A DNA stretch of 64,000 nt, taken from NCBI GenBank assembly GCA_021396245.1, contig WNYE01000002.1, positions 434,001-498,000 of the forward strand. The letters run 5' to 3'. The stretch is from Sporothrix humicola (taxonomy: Eukaryota > Ascomycota > Sordariomycetes > Ophiostomatales > Ophiostomataceae). A model generated the notes under the pieces. It was not told the origin of the DNA, made no database searches, and worked only from the letters and a program-made list of their open reading frames with translations. Numbering within the stretch: the first letter of the stretch is position 1; every line of letters begins with the position of its first letter. The position numbers were made by a program, and so were the translations under genes. Positions 49,777-58,872 of this stretch are shown piece after piece.

Positions 49777-50929
49777 GGTGGCTGATGGAGATAAATGCTA
49801 ATACGATACAGTATGTGCATTCTCTCTCCAGCCTCTTGGAAAAGAGGAGAGGAGGTGTGAAACAAGGGCGTGTGACAATACATTTTGCGGAGAAGGAGCG
49901 ACCGACGTGCGTAATTCTTAGTCATCAAGGCTTCCCCGCAAATGGGTGGACATCACAGAACCTGAACATTGCCAGTACTCAGAATCAAGATGGAGAGCTT
50001 ACGAAATAATATTTGAAAACTTCCATGAAATTGAAAGTAAACAATGGAAGACATCGGCAAATTCCGTTCCGTGTAAATGGAAGGGATAAGATAACATGTG
50101 CGGTTCTTGGTTGTGTTGTTGGACTGCACGGCACCTTCTGCCGTCCGATGACTCAATTGGCCAGACGTTGGTCGTACGGCAGTTGCCGCATTAGGAGATG
50201 TTGCGTCCGCGCCCTTTTCTTGACAAAATAGACCGACATTCTTCCAGAATATGCAAGTATTACCATTAAGGAAAATCGAGAAGTACAATCATTTGTACTT
50301 TTCTTTCCGAATTGGGTAACTACCAAACTAGGCAGGAGCAAGCGACAAAGATTACGAATATTTTCCAGGACGAGCACCAAAAAATGTGGAAACAACTGCA
50401 AGTTCTTCCAATATCCCAAGGTTATACCAGCCGAAAAGCCTCTCTGGCATCCCTACAAATTATTTCAGCAGTCTTCTTTCCCATACAGCTGGCCAGAATA
50501 CTAGAATGCTTGTGTCGCTGTTATACAGGCCGTTTTACACGCTCTGATTCGCCCGTCTTGGGCCGTCGGGCCGCTGCCGAGCCTCGCAATTTTTATTTTA
50601 CTTTTATTTATAGATTCGATATTTATTCAAGGCATTCTCATACAGCATATTTAGCCAACTGGACCTAGCACATCTCGAAATGTTGTCTCCCAAATGTGGT
50701 CGCAGAAAAGTACTAAGTGAGGCCTCTTAAAGTGTCATGCCAGGCTTTAGTTGATTATGATGACTAAGATAACCAATGACGTAATGGCATACGAAACCAA
50801 CCACCAACCACCAACCACCACATCTCAGCTGAAAGCCGAAAGTTGTACAACTCTTTGCTTCGTTTTAAACAACTACACAATTTACGACATACACTTGAGC
50901 GTTCTCCGGCCTCTTCACTTTACAGCGCA
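49777..50929. other. Divergent intergenic region
   Basis: 1.15 kb between the GH106-like gene and the small Cys-rich gene. Mostly AT-rich with no convincing ORF or repeat. Confidence 0.5.
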
Positions 50930-51249
50930 ATGGCACCCTCTACTCCCACAAAGAACGAGTCCTCAGCACCATCCCGTGCCGTCGAGATGATCACCGACAA
51001 CACAAAACCAATCGAGCTCTCGCAGCCCGCCGTCTCGCAGCCTATGAGTAGGTGTCCTCTGAGCTCTTTGAACAGCATTCTAGGACCAGCTCGTGCTCCC
51101 CAAACTAACTCTCCATTTTCTCAGACACACAAGCCCCCCACGACGACTGCCAGCAAGTGGCGATGCGTGGCGGCAGAAGCGAAGCGTGTCCCGGCCGCTT
51201 TTGCTTTATCATTCCCTGCCCAATCCCTTGCGATTTCTGTATCTTTTAG
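50930..51249 (+). CDS. Small Cys-rich C-terminus protein, 80 residues, two exons
   Basis: Exons 50930-51047 and 51125-51249. The 77-bp intron has GTAGGT, CTAAC branch and TCAG; joining gives frame continuity and a stop. The first 40 residues are hydrophilic (MAPSTPTKNESSAPSRAVEM). The second exon encodes a Gly/Arg turn (MRGGRSEA) and a dense Cys/Phe/Pro tail, CPGRFCFIIPCPIPCDFCIF, with six Cys in 20 residues. This layout (disordered head, GG turn, very short Cys-rich hydrophobic tail) recalls fungal CYSTM-like or palmitoylated tail proteins and resembles small proteins found across Sordariomycetes. A role at membranes is inferred. No signal peptide, so it is not a classical secreted effector. 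Confidence 0.68.
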
Positions 51250-52294
51250 ACGACGACCGGGCGACATTGATATTTCAATACCACGCGCTGCGATAGATTA
51301 TCGAGAATCAAGAGCAAGACGGTTGGGGCACTGTTGGGGGAGTTCACTAGAAATGCTGTGCATTGGCGGTGTGGCCGAGAATGAGGTCACTATTTGTCGC
51401 ATTCACATTTTATGACTGATAATTGAACTGCAGGCGTTATTATGCAAACCAATTGCGAGGAGGTCCAAATAGTGATAAATGCTGCCAAGTGCAGCTGATT
51501 CGAATGAGTCCAGTCTGCAATCGCCCTCTGGTTATGATACCAGACCGGCGTTGTGCTAGCTGTAGTTTTGATTTTTTTCTGCTGCGTCACTGGAGATGGC
51601 TGGTGTAAGCGACGTTAACAAACAATTTTCATCAGGCACGCAGGTATTACATTATTGGGCCTTTTTGTTTCGGCAATCTTCCTTTTTCTCTCTAAACAAT
51701 TCCCAAACATGAGGCGACTCCTTTGGTATACGATATCCCGCCACAAAGTTGCAGAAAAAGCTTACGTTTAACGATCCTTACTGTGTAACTATCAACGGAA
51801 ACAAGTGGTAGTTTATTATTGTTCTCATAGAGAAACAATTGTAGTTAGCGTTTGCAAGCTATGACACAACAGATCTGACAGGCACCTGTTCTCTAAAGCA
51901 CATGCGAGCACATCCGCTAAGCAGGTTGGAGCAGGGACGGCACAGGTGCACGTCCAAAGAAGGAAATTCCCAATGCGGTTTTTCGGTTGGTATACTGGGT
52001 TGATTTTCTAACACCAAAACACCGCTGGACACCGCCGTAGTGAGTCACCCTAAAATCCATTAGTGCTGTTGTGGGCCACATGAAAATGATAACCGTCGAA
52101 CTCGGGGATTTTTCAATTCAAAACTGGCCAACTCCACCTATCAACTCAAAGAGTCAACAACTTCAATTGAGTCAACACAGACTTATTCTTTTCATATATA
52201 ATTCATTGCTTTATTTATTCTGTGATACGGCATCCAGTACTTCAACTTCTCCTCTTTCAGCCCCAATTCTTTCAATCCACCCACCCCGCTCACA
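51250..52294. other. Intergenic region
   Basis: About 1.05 kb: 3' flank of the Cys-rich gene and promoter of the acetyltransferase. TATATA near 52195. No further gene seen. Confidence 0.5.
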
Positions 52295-52984
52295 ATGGCT
52301 GACGTTCAGTTGTTAACTTGGCGCACCGCCGTGACGGCGCCTGTGACAGACAACGACACGTCAACGCCCCAGACGGGACACTTTATCTGCTCCTCCGATC
52401 CTAGTCTGATCGACCTCGATTCCCTCGACGCCACCATGGCCTCGGACATTATGTGGTGGTGCAAGCCCCTGGCGCGGCCCAAGCTCCAGGCCATGGTCAA
52501 CAACAGCGTGTGTCTGGGCGTCTACACCACGGACGGGCCAGAGGGTTCCCCGGGTGCCATGGTCGGCTTTGGTCGCCTCATCACCGACCGCGTCACGTTT
52601 GCGTACTTGACAGACGTGTACATTCTGCCCACACACCAGCGCCGCGGGCTCGGGACATGGATGATGCGTTGCTTGCGGGAACTCTGCGAGGGCAGTGGGC
52701 CCGACCGCGAAGGCAGCATTCCCTTTTCGGAAGGCTGGCAAGATCTGCGCAGTCTGTGGCTGGTGGCGAGCACCGAGTCGGCGGCGCGCATGTACATGGG
52801 CGCCTTGGGTGCGGAAGAAGCAGCAAGGTATCGCCCCTCTCCAGGAGTTGTGGGGAGCGGCATGGTGCTGGTGGAGATGCCGGGGCCGGCGAACGGGATC
52901 CGGTACCATGCGCAGCGGAATGCCACCCTCAAGGCGGAGCAAGAGGCGGCAGCTGCCGCGGCGACCGGGGAAAAGACAGAATAG
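52295..52984 (+). CDS. GNAT-family N-acetyltransferase
   Basis: 229 residues, single exon, start in CACAATGGC. The acetyl-CoA-binding motif A is clear: FAYLTDVYILPTHQRRGLGTWMM, with QRRGLG at 115-120 and the preceding strand VYI. A VGFGRLITD strand (90-98) and a LWLVASTESAARMYMGALG segment (motif B, ~154-172) complete the GNAT core. The C-terminal Ala/Glu-rich tail looks disordered. The substrate could be a small amine or amino acid; not decidable. It is convergent with the Trm7-like gene, with only 57 bp between stops, so 3' ends may overlap. Confidence 0.88.
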   Translation: MADVQLLTWRTAVTAPVTDNDTSTPQTGHFICSSDPSLIDLDSLDATMASDIMWWCKPLARPKLQAMVNNSVCLGVYTTDGPEGSPGAMVGFGRLITDRVTFAYLTDVYILPTHQRRGLGTWMMRCLRELCEGSGPDREGSIPFSEGWQDLRSLWLVASTESAARMYMGALGAEEAARYRPSPGVVGSGMVLVEMPGPANGIRYHAQRNATLKAEQEAAAAAATGEKTE

Positions 52985-53041
52985 ATAGCGTGTGTAATAG
53001 ATCATTTCAATTTTTCTTTCATTATCCAGTCCACCTGCCAC

Positions 53042-54184
53042 CTAAACCGTCGTCTTGCCATAGGCTCCACCGGCAGCTTTGCGCATCTCGAGAGCGCGCT
53101 TGTACGGTGGCGCCGTCGGGGGCTGCACGGGGTCGAGTGAAACGTAGTTGTCGGGCAGTTTGTAGGATGCGTCCGAGTCAAAGGCAGACAGGTCGCCGCA
53201 TGCCACAAACGGCGCAATCCAGTGGGCATCCTGCGGCCGCGAGAGATCGTTTGCCGGCCGCAAGTCCTCGAGCGTCACCTCCTCAATGTTGTTGGCGTCC
53301 GCCATGGGCGTGTCCACCTCCGGGGCATCTTGACCGTCGGCAGGGAGGTTGAGCACGGCGTTCCCCAGGCCCAGGGGCCGCTCCAGACTGGCCTGGAAGC
53401 CCGCGGGCGGCATGAAATCAAGGCACACAATGAACGCCTCGACACTGCTCGCCCGTGACGAACGCGGCTTGGCGACGACCACCCGTCTGAAGAAAAGCTT
53501 GAGCTGGGCAAAGAGGAGGTCCACATTGCGCCCTCTAAAAATCTTGGCGACAAACTTGCCGCCCGGCTTCAGGACGCACAAGGCCAGGTTGAGGGCCGCA
53601 AACAGCAGCTGCGACTGCACGTACATGTCGAGGTCGTGCAAGCCAGTAACGTCGGGCGCGCCGTCGCTCAGCACCAGATCGACGGGCGAGCTGACCGTGG
53701 TTTCTTGAGGCGAACGGTCGGGGTCCAGGGCGTTGAGGAGGAGAGGGACTGTCGCAGGGTGTGTAATGTCGGCGCGGAGCGTCACAATGCCGGGGAGCGA
53801 GCTGATGGGCTGCAGGTCAATGGCCATGATCTTGACTTGCCGCTCGGGCTGCGACGGCGAGGTTTCCTTTCCGGGTGCATCTGCCTGTGCCTCCGTCTTC
53901 GGCGTCGGCTTCGACTGCGCAACCCCCAACATCTCCTGCCGGAACTTGGCCTCTTGATTCTGCCACGCCGTCCGCCCGAAGCTTTCGCCTTTGATTAGTA
54001 CCCGCGACAGGACCTGCGACCAGCTGCCCGGCGCCGCACACAGATCCACGACCCGCGTCACCCCCGAAAACAAATCAAACTCCTCGTCCAGCTGCAGTAG
54101 CTTGAACGCACTCCGCGCCCGCCAGCCCTGCTCCTTGGCCAGCCGGTAGTACGCGTCGCGCTTGTCTTTTGAAGATTTGCCCAT
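53042..54184 (-). CDS. trm7: tRNA 2'-O-ribose methyltransferase, Trm7/FtsJ family
   Basis: 380 residues, single exon. The N terminus MGKSSKDKRDAYYRLAKEQG is almost diagnostic for the Trm7/FTSJ1 branch. The SAM site is VVDLCAAPGSWSQVLS (~46-60), and the K-D-K-E catalytic tetrad is visible as SAFKL (K28), LVLSDGAPD, KFVAKIFRG and SSVEAFIVC. In yeast Trm7 methylates positions 32 and 34 in the anticodon loop with partners Trm732 and Rtt10. An insertion of about 45 residues (~71-115, Lys/Pro/Gln-rich) after the LIKGES segment, and an extended C terminus make it longer than the yeast protein. It shares a 576-bp divergent promoter with the Mak5-like helicase gene. Confidence 0.93.
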   Translation of the reverse strand: MGKSSKDKRDAYYRLAKEQGWRARSAFKLLQLDEEFDLFSGVTRVVDLCAAPGSWSQVLSRVLIKGESFGRTAWQNQEAKFRQEMLGVAQSKPTPKTEAQADAPGKETSPSQPERQVKIMAIDLQPISSLPGIVTLRADITHPATVPLLLNALDPDRSPQETTVSSPVDLVLSDGAPDVTGLHDLDMYVQSQLLFAALNLALCVLKPGGKFVAKIFRGRNVDLLFAQLKLFFRRVVVAKPRSSRASSVEAFIVCLDFMPPAGFQASLERPLGLGNAVLNLPADGQDAPEVDTPMADANNIEEVTLEDLRPANDLSRPQDAHWIAPFVACGDLSAFDSDASYKLPDNYVSLDPVQPPTAPPYKRALEMRKAAGGAYGKTTV

Positions 54185-54760
54185 TTTGTTGGTGTGGTGT
54201 GGAAACGTGACTTTGTTGGCGAGAAAGCTGTGGGCTGTACGACAGTATTGTTGTTGATGTTGTCAACAGTTGGGCTGAGAAAATTGGGCGATATTTTTCA
54301 CTGGTAGCTGCACGTGACAGAAGTGGACGATGCCGGAGGGAAAATGCCATGGATGCACCACAAAACACGAACAAAAATGTTTTAAAATTATATTCAACAA
54401 CTTCATGTATTCTATTTCAGACAATATACCGTTTTATGTATTATTATCTACAATTCATGTGTCCAGATGTGTAGTATCTGTCACTGAAGCATTGGATTGA
54501 AACTTTTCTCTGACCAGTGCAGCGATAAGACTTGTTATATGCACCGTAAAAATGCACTAAATTTGGCGCTGCACAGCTCGGGTGGCGGTGGGAATAGCGT
54601 CTCTGATAAAGATAACGATAAGAACTTTTTTGGCGGGCAGAAAATAATTTGGCAGAAAACGACGATCGCGACTGAAGGTGCGCTTCTTCAAACCCAACAA
54701 TTGCTGCCAGCCAGCACCGACCACAACCTTTCATTCCCGACACCCCTCCTCCTCCTCACG
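54185..54760. promoter_or_regulatory. Bidirectional promoter between trm7-like and mak5-like genes
   Basis: 576 bp between divergent starts of two translation/ribosome-related genes. It contains a CACGTG hexamer near 54311 and GATAA words near 54604-54620. Functional co-regulation is inferred from the arrangement. Confidence 0.5.
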
Positions 54761-57199
54761 ATGCAGAACAAGCGCAAGAACGGTAGCCAGCCAGGCGGCC
54801 AAGGCACCGACGCGAAGAAGCGCCGCAAGGGCAATGGCGGCGCCAAGGTGAAGCCGACAAAAGCTGCAAAGGTTTCGACAGCTCCTCCACAACGGCGCGT
54901 CGTGTCAATCAACGAGCAAGACTGGAAACCGATGCAGAAGCCGGCGGCTGACGGCTCTGAAGGTCTCGGCTTTGACGGGTTCATGGGCATTGAGGAGCTG
55001 ACGGGCTTTGACGTTGTGCGGACGGGCAATTCGATCCAGTTTGTGTCGACAGACGCAGCCGACGGCGACAAGAATGAGATTGTCGTGGATGCAGACGAGG
55101 CGGACGAGACACATGACGACGAGTTTGAAGGCTTTGGTGATGACACAGAAGAGACGGAGGCGTCACCAAAAGAGAAGAAGGAGAAGCCGGCAAAACAAAA
55201 GAAGGACGACAAGACCAAAAAGAACGAGAAAAGCGACAAAGCAGACAAGACAGACGCGAAAGCCGACGCAAAAGACAAGAAGAAGACCAAGAAGGAGCTG
55301 CAAAAGGAAAAGAAGGCATCAGCTGAACCCACGCCCACAGCCGACGACGAGCTCAGCAAAGGCGGCGGATTCGCATCTCTGGCCGGCATGGACATGGACA
55401 TGGATGCCCTGGAAGACGATGCAGATGTTGCTGCTTGGGTTCCTCTCAATCTCTCGCCACAAATCCTGTCGTGTCTGGCACGGCTCAAGTTTACGACACC
55501 CACCGAAATCCAGTCTGCCGCCATCCCCGAGATTCTGGCTGGCCACGACGTTATCGGCAAAGCCTCGACCGGTTCCGGCAAGACGCTTGCCTTCTCGATT
55601 CCCATTGTCCAGCGGTGGATCGCCCGCAACAACAGCCGCAACGCCTCCAAGAAGAAGACTGATGAGGACTCAAGTAAAAAGATGGAGCCGCTCGCCCTCA
55701 TCCTGACACCAACACGCGAACTGGCACACCAGATCTACAAGCACATCAAGGAGCTGTGCGCAGCCCTGCCCACCAGCCCATACGTCTGTCCTGTCACAGG
55801 CGGCATGTCTGTGCAAAAACAAAAGCGCGAACTTGAGAGGGCCGACATTATCGTCGCCACGCCCGGCCGTCTGTGGGAAGTTCTGAACCTGGGTCCCGAG
55901 TTCCTGGAAGCCTTCCAGGGCATTTCCTTCCTGGTCATTGACGAGGCGGACCGACTGCTGGCAGACGGCCACTTTAAGGAGGCCAAGGAGATTGTCGACG
56001 CGTTGGAGCGGCAAGATACCCAACACGGCTACGAGGATGAGGACAGTGACGAGGAGTCGACCAAGAGACCTCGGCAGACTTTGGTGTTCTCCGCCACGTT
56101 CAACAAGGGCCTCCAGCAGAAGCTGGCCGGCAAGAGCCGCTTCGATCTCATGGACGAGAGCCAGTCCATGGAGCACCTGCTAAAGCAGCTCAACTTTCGC
56201 GAAGACGTCCCCAAATTCATCGATGTCAACCCTGTCTCGCAAATGGCCGGCCGTCTGCGCGAACGTCTCATCCAGTGCGACACCATGGAGAAGGACCTGT
56301 ATCTCTACGCCCTCCTCTTATTGCTGGGCAAAAAGCGCACAATCATCTTTACCAACTCCATTGACGCCGTCCGCCGCGTCACCCCCCTCCTCCAGAATTT
56401 GGACCTGCCCGCCGTCGCCCTCCACTCCACAATGGCCCAGCAGGCCCGCCTGCGCGCTCTCGAACGATTCAAGGGCTCGACGCACGCCCGCGGCTCGATC
56501 CTCGTGGCCACCGACGTCGCCGCCCGCGGTCTCGATATCCCCGGCGTCGACGCCGTCATCCACTACAACGTGCCCCGCTCGGCCGACTTTTACGTCCACC
56601 GGTCCGGCCGTACCGCGCGTGCCAACACCGCCGGTGTGAGCATCCTGATGTGTGGCCCGAAAGAGGTCACGCCGACGCAGCGTCTGGTCGCCAAAATCCA
56701 TGCCCGTGACGCCGCAAGGAGCCAAAAGAAGGGTGACGACACCAAAGACAAGAAAAAGACCAGCTCGTTCATCCGCACCATTGACATTGACCGCCGCATC
56801 ACGGCCCAGCTGCGCGACCGCATCGTGTGCGCCAAGAAGCTCGCCGACTCCGTGCTCGCCAAGGAGATGCAGAACAAGGACGACAAGGCCCTGCACGAGC
56901 TCGCCGACAGCCTAGATCTCGACTACGACGAGGTCTTTGAGCGCACCAACGCCGGCCCCAAAAAGTGGCGCAGCGCCAGCCGCAAGGAAGATTTGGACGC
57001 CCAGATTTTGTCCAAGGCCGCCATGCGCGCCGGCGCCTACGAGCTCAAGCAGATGCTCGCCAAACCCATTAATATGGGCGTCAGCGAGCGGTACCTGGCG
57101 GCCGGCGGCGTCAACATGCGGGAGCTGATGCGCAACGGGCCCGGCGACTTTTTGGGGCACGTCGACTACCTCGGCCTGGACGACGAGGAGGATGAGTAG
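54761..57199 (+). CDS. mak5: DEAD-box RNA helicase, Mak5/DDX24 type (60S ribosome biogenesis)
   Basis: 812 residues from the ATG at 54761; in-frame codons upstream look like leader. The acidic and Lys-rich N-terminal ~215 residues (KEKKEKPAKQKKDD-type) begin with the Mak5-like VSINEQDWKPM and GFDGFMGIEEL. The helicase core has the Q motif FTTPTEIQSAAIP, motif I ASTGSGKT (268-275), PTRELAHQI, TPGR, motif II DEAD (394-397), SAT, and motif VI HRSGRTAR. An insertion between DEAD and SAT is typical of the Mak5 branch. The C-terminal part ends in acidic LDDEEDE. Mak5 acts in the nucleolus in pre-60S maturation. Coding is uninterrupted by introns. Confidence 0.92.
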   Translation: MQNKRKNGSQPGGQGTDAKKRRKGNGGAKVKPTKAAKVSTAPPQRRVVSINEQDWKPMQKPAADGSEGLGFDGFMGIEELTGFDVVRTGNSIQFVSTDAADGDKNEIVVDADEADETHDDEFEGFGDDTEETEASPKEKKEKPAKQKKDDKTKKNEKSDKADKTDAKADAKDKKKTKKELQKEKKASAEPTPTADDELSKGGGFASLAGMDMDMDALEDDADVAAWVPLNLSPQILSCLARLKFTTPTEIQSAAIPEILAGHDVIGKASTGSGKTLAFSIPIVQRWIARNNSRNASKKKTDEDSSKKMEPLALILTPTRELAHQIYKHIKELCAALPTSPYVCPVTGGMSVQKQKRELERADIIVATPGRLWEVLNLGPEFLEAFQGISFLVIDEADRLLADGHFKEAKEIVDALERQDTQHGYEDEDSDEESTKRPRQTLVFSATFNKGLQQKLAGKSRFDLMDESQSMEHLLKQLNFREDVPKFIDVNPVSQMAGRLRERLIQCDTMEKDLYLYALLLLLGKKRTIIFTNSIDAVRRVTPLLQNLDLPAVALHSTMAQQARLRALERFKGSTHARGSILVATDVAARGLDIPGVDAVIHYNVPRSADFYVHRSGRTARANTAGVSILMCGPKEVTPTQRLVAKIHARDAARSQKKGDDTKDKKKTSSFIRTIDIDRRITAQLRDRIVCAKKLADSVLAKEMQNKDDKALHELADSLDLDYDEVFERTNAGPKKWRSASRKEDLDAQILSKAAMRAGAYELKQMLAKPINMGVSERYLAAGGVNMRELMRNGPGDFLGHVDYLGLDDEEDE

Positions 57200-58668
57200 T
57201 GTAGAGGGGGGTCTTTTGTTTGTTTCTTTTTGGTTTCTGCAAACAGCGATCTTGCACAAACAGCATAAATTCATAGAACTTGTCTTTTTATTGTCTCAAA
57301 GATGTAAAGGATTGTTTGGTTACACAGTGTCTCATAATGTTCTGCACTTTTTTCTTTCATGGAAAGATACACAGTAAACTTTACTGTATTGCGTTTTTGT
57401 CTTCATTCGTCATAGAGGAACACGCCTGTGCATCGAAAACGAAACAGAGTTGCAAAAACACAAAGCAAAGTGAGACCGTTTCAGGTGCAAAATGGCAAAT
57501 AATAAGAGAGTCGATTTCGCCACAATACATAATTATTGATTCACAGAAGCTTTGCATGCCTTTATCACACGGGCTTGATATGATTCACTGGAATTTAGCC
57601 AGCTTTCTGTGAGCATCTCCTTTCCAACAAACGTATGATTTCGTAGACAGTTTAGAAATGGTCAAAGCGATTCACTTGCCACATAAACATAATGAAAGGA
57701 CTGGGTGTATCATGAGAACGGAAAAGTGGGGGTGAAACAACAAAATCACAAAAAGCTGTGGAATAGAAGTACAAGGAAAAATAAAACAAAATAAACGCTT
57801 GATAAACACAGATTGCTGGGCCAGAAATCCCGAAATATTGGGTAGCAGCAGTACAACACAATGTGCGAGCAATTGCATCACTGTGTGCGATTAAGGTTCT
57901 CGCTAGTTGCGCAACCACGTGGTGTTGGACGCCTGAGTCACTATGTCGCACGCTATAAACGGATTACTCCACCACACTCAATCATGACGACGACTCAGGA
58001 CGACAACCCGTTTCTCTACCATCTTCCCATACTTGTCTGCCTTGTAGTACGTTTGTGTTCTTTTGACATTTTTCTCACCAATATTGGTTCTTTTTTCTCA
58101 TTCATTTCTCAGGGTCTTCTTCTCTATTTATCGTTTCCACCTTGAGGTCCTGTTCACCTTTAGGTATATTATCTTCTCCATCCCTCCCCTCTCTTGTTCC
58201 TTCCGCCTGCACTTTCATCTCCTCCATCCCCTTCTTCTACTTTGAATCTCTCCTTCTTAACCATCTGCTCGCACTCTTCTCCCCTTAACCTCACTCTTCC
58301 TCTTACAATATTTTTTTCCTCTGCCTTTTCATCTTTGCATCTTTGTCGCAAAGTGGCCCTTGAGACCTGCTTCATCTACCTTTGAGTCATCCACCAAGGT
58401 CCCCTTATTTAGCTCTATTTAGCACCGCGCAAGGCTATCATCACTTACTCGTCACCATTCGCCACCTCGTTCATCTACCTCTTCTTTGCTCGCTTATCCC
58501 CAACCGCACTTGCTTTTGCACTCTCTCTCACTCTTCCGCCACCATCCATATCCGGTCTCTCCGTTCGCTTTTTCGTTTCTTGCTTCGTTACTTTTTCACT
58601 TCTCGACTTCTTCAGTTTGTGACTTCTTCTTTTCCTTGATTCATCAATTTCTGGCCCTTGTCGCCAAC
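57200..58668. other. Intergenic region and long pyrimidine-rich leader of the protease gene
   Basis: 1.47 kb. The stretch 58160-58640 is strongly C/T-rich on the plus strand and probably forms the 5' leader of the protease gene. A 31-codon spliced ORF is possible at 57984 (intron GTACGT at 58047 to CAG at 58112), either a uORF or part of a 5' UTR with intron; support is weak. Confidence 0.5.
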
Positions 58669-58869
58669 ATGTCGACCCCTCCTCCCAAAAACAGTCCCGG
58701 CCGTATGCAAACCCCTCGTGGCACCGAAAACGTGCCGCCGACCTCTCCTATACCGCAAACAACCCCAAGCGGCCGCTCGCAGCATTTGCAAACCACGCCG
58801 CAACCCTTCTCCGACCCGTTTCGTTTTCTGCAGTCACTTGGGAGCAACCCCTCGGCCGTCCCCGTTTAG
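58669..58869 (+). CDS. Pro-rich 66-residue ORF in frame with the protease, separated by one TAG
   Basis: Begins MSTPPPKNSPGRMQTPRGTE in a good ATG context (CCAACATG) and is Pro/Thr/Ser/Gln-rich throughout. It ends at TAG 58867-58869, one codon before the ATG at 58873. Because the frame is the same as the protease ORF, it may be the original N terminus of that protein, cut by a nonsense change or sequencing error. Otherwise it is an upstream ORF. I could not find an intron that removes the TAG and keeps frame. Confidence 0.5.
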   Translation: MSTPPPKNSPGRMQTPRGTENVPPTSPIPQTTPSGRSQHLQTTPQPFSDPFRFLQSLGSNPSAVPV

Positions 58870-58872
58870 AAT

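Noticed and set aside
58703..58869. Intron from GTATGC near 58703 to TTTAG at 58869 removing the TAG
   Set aside because: Splice words exist, but the junction shifts the frame of the protease, so it does not explain the stop.
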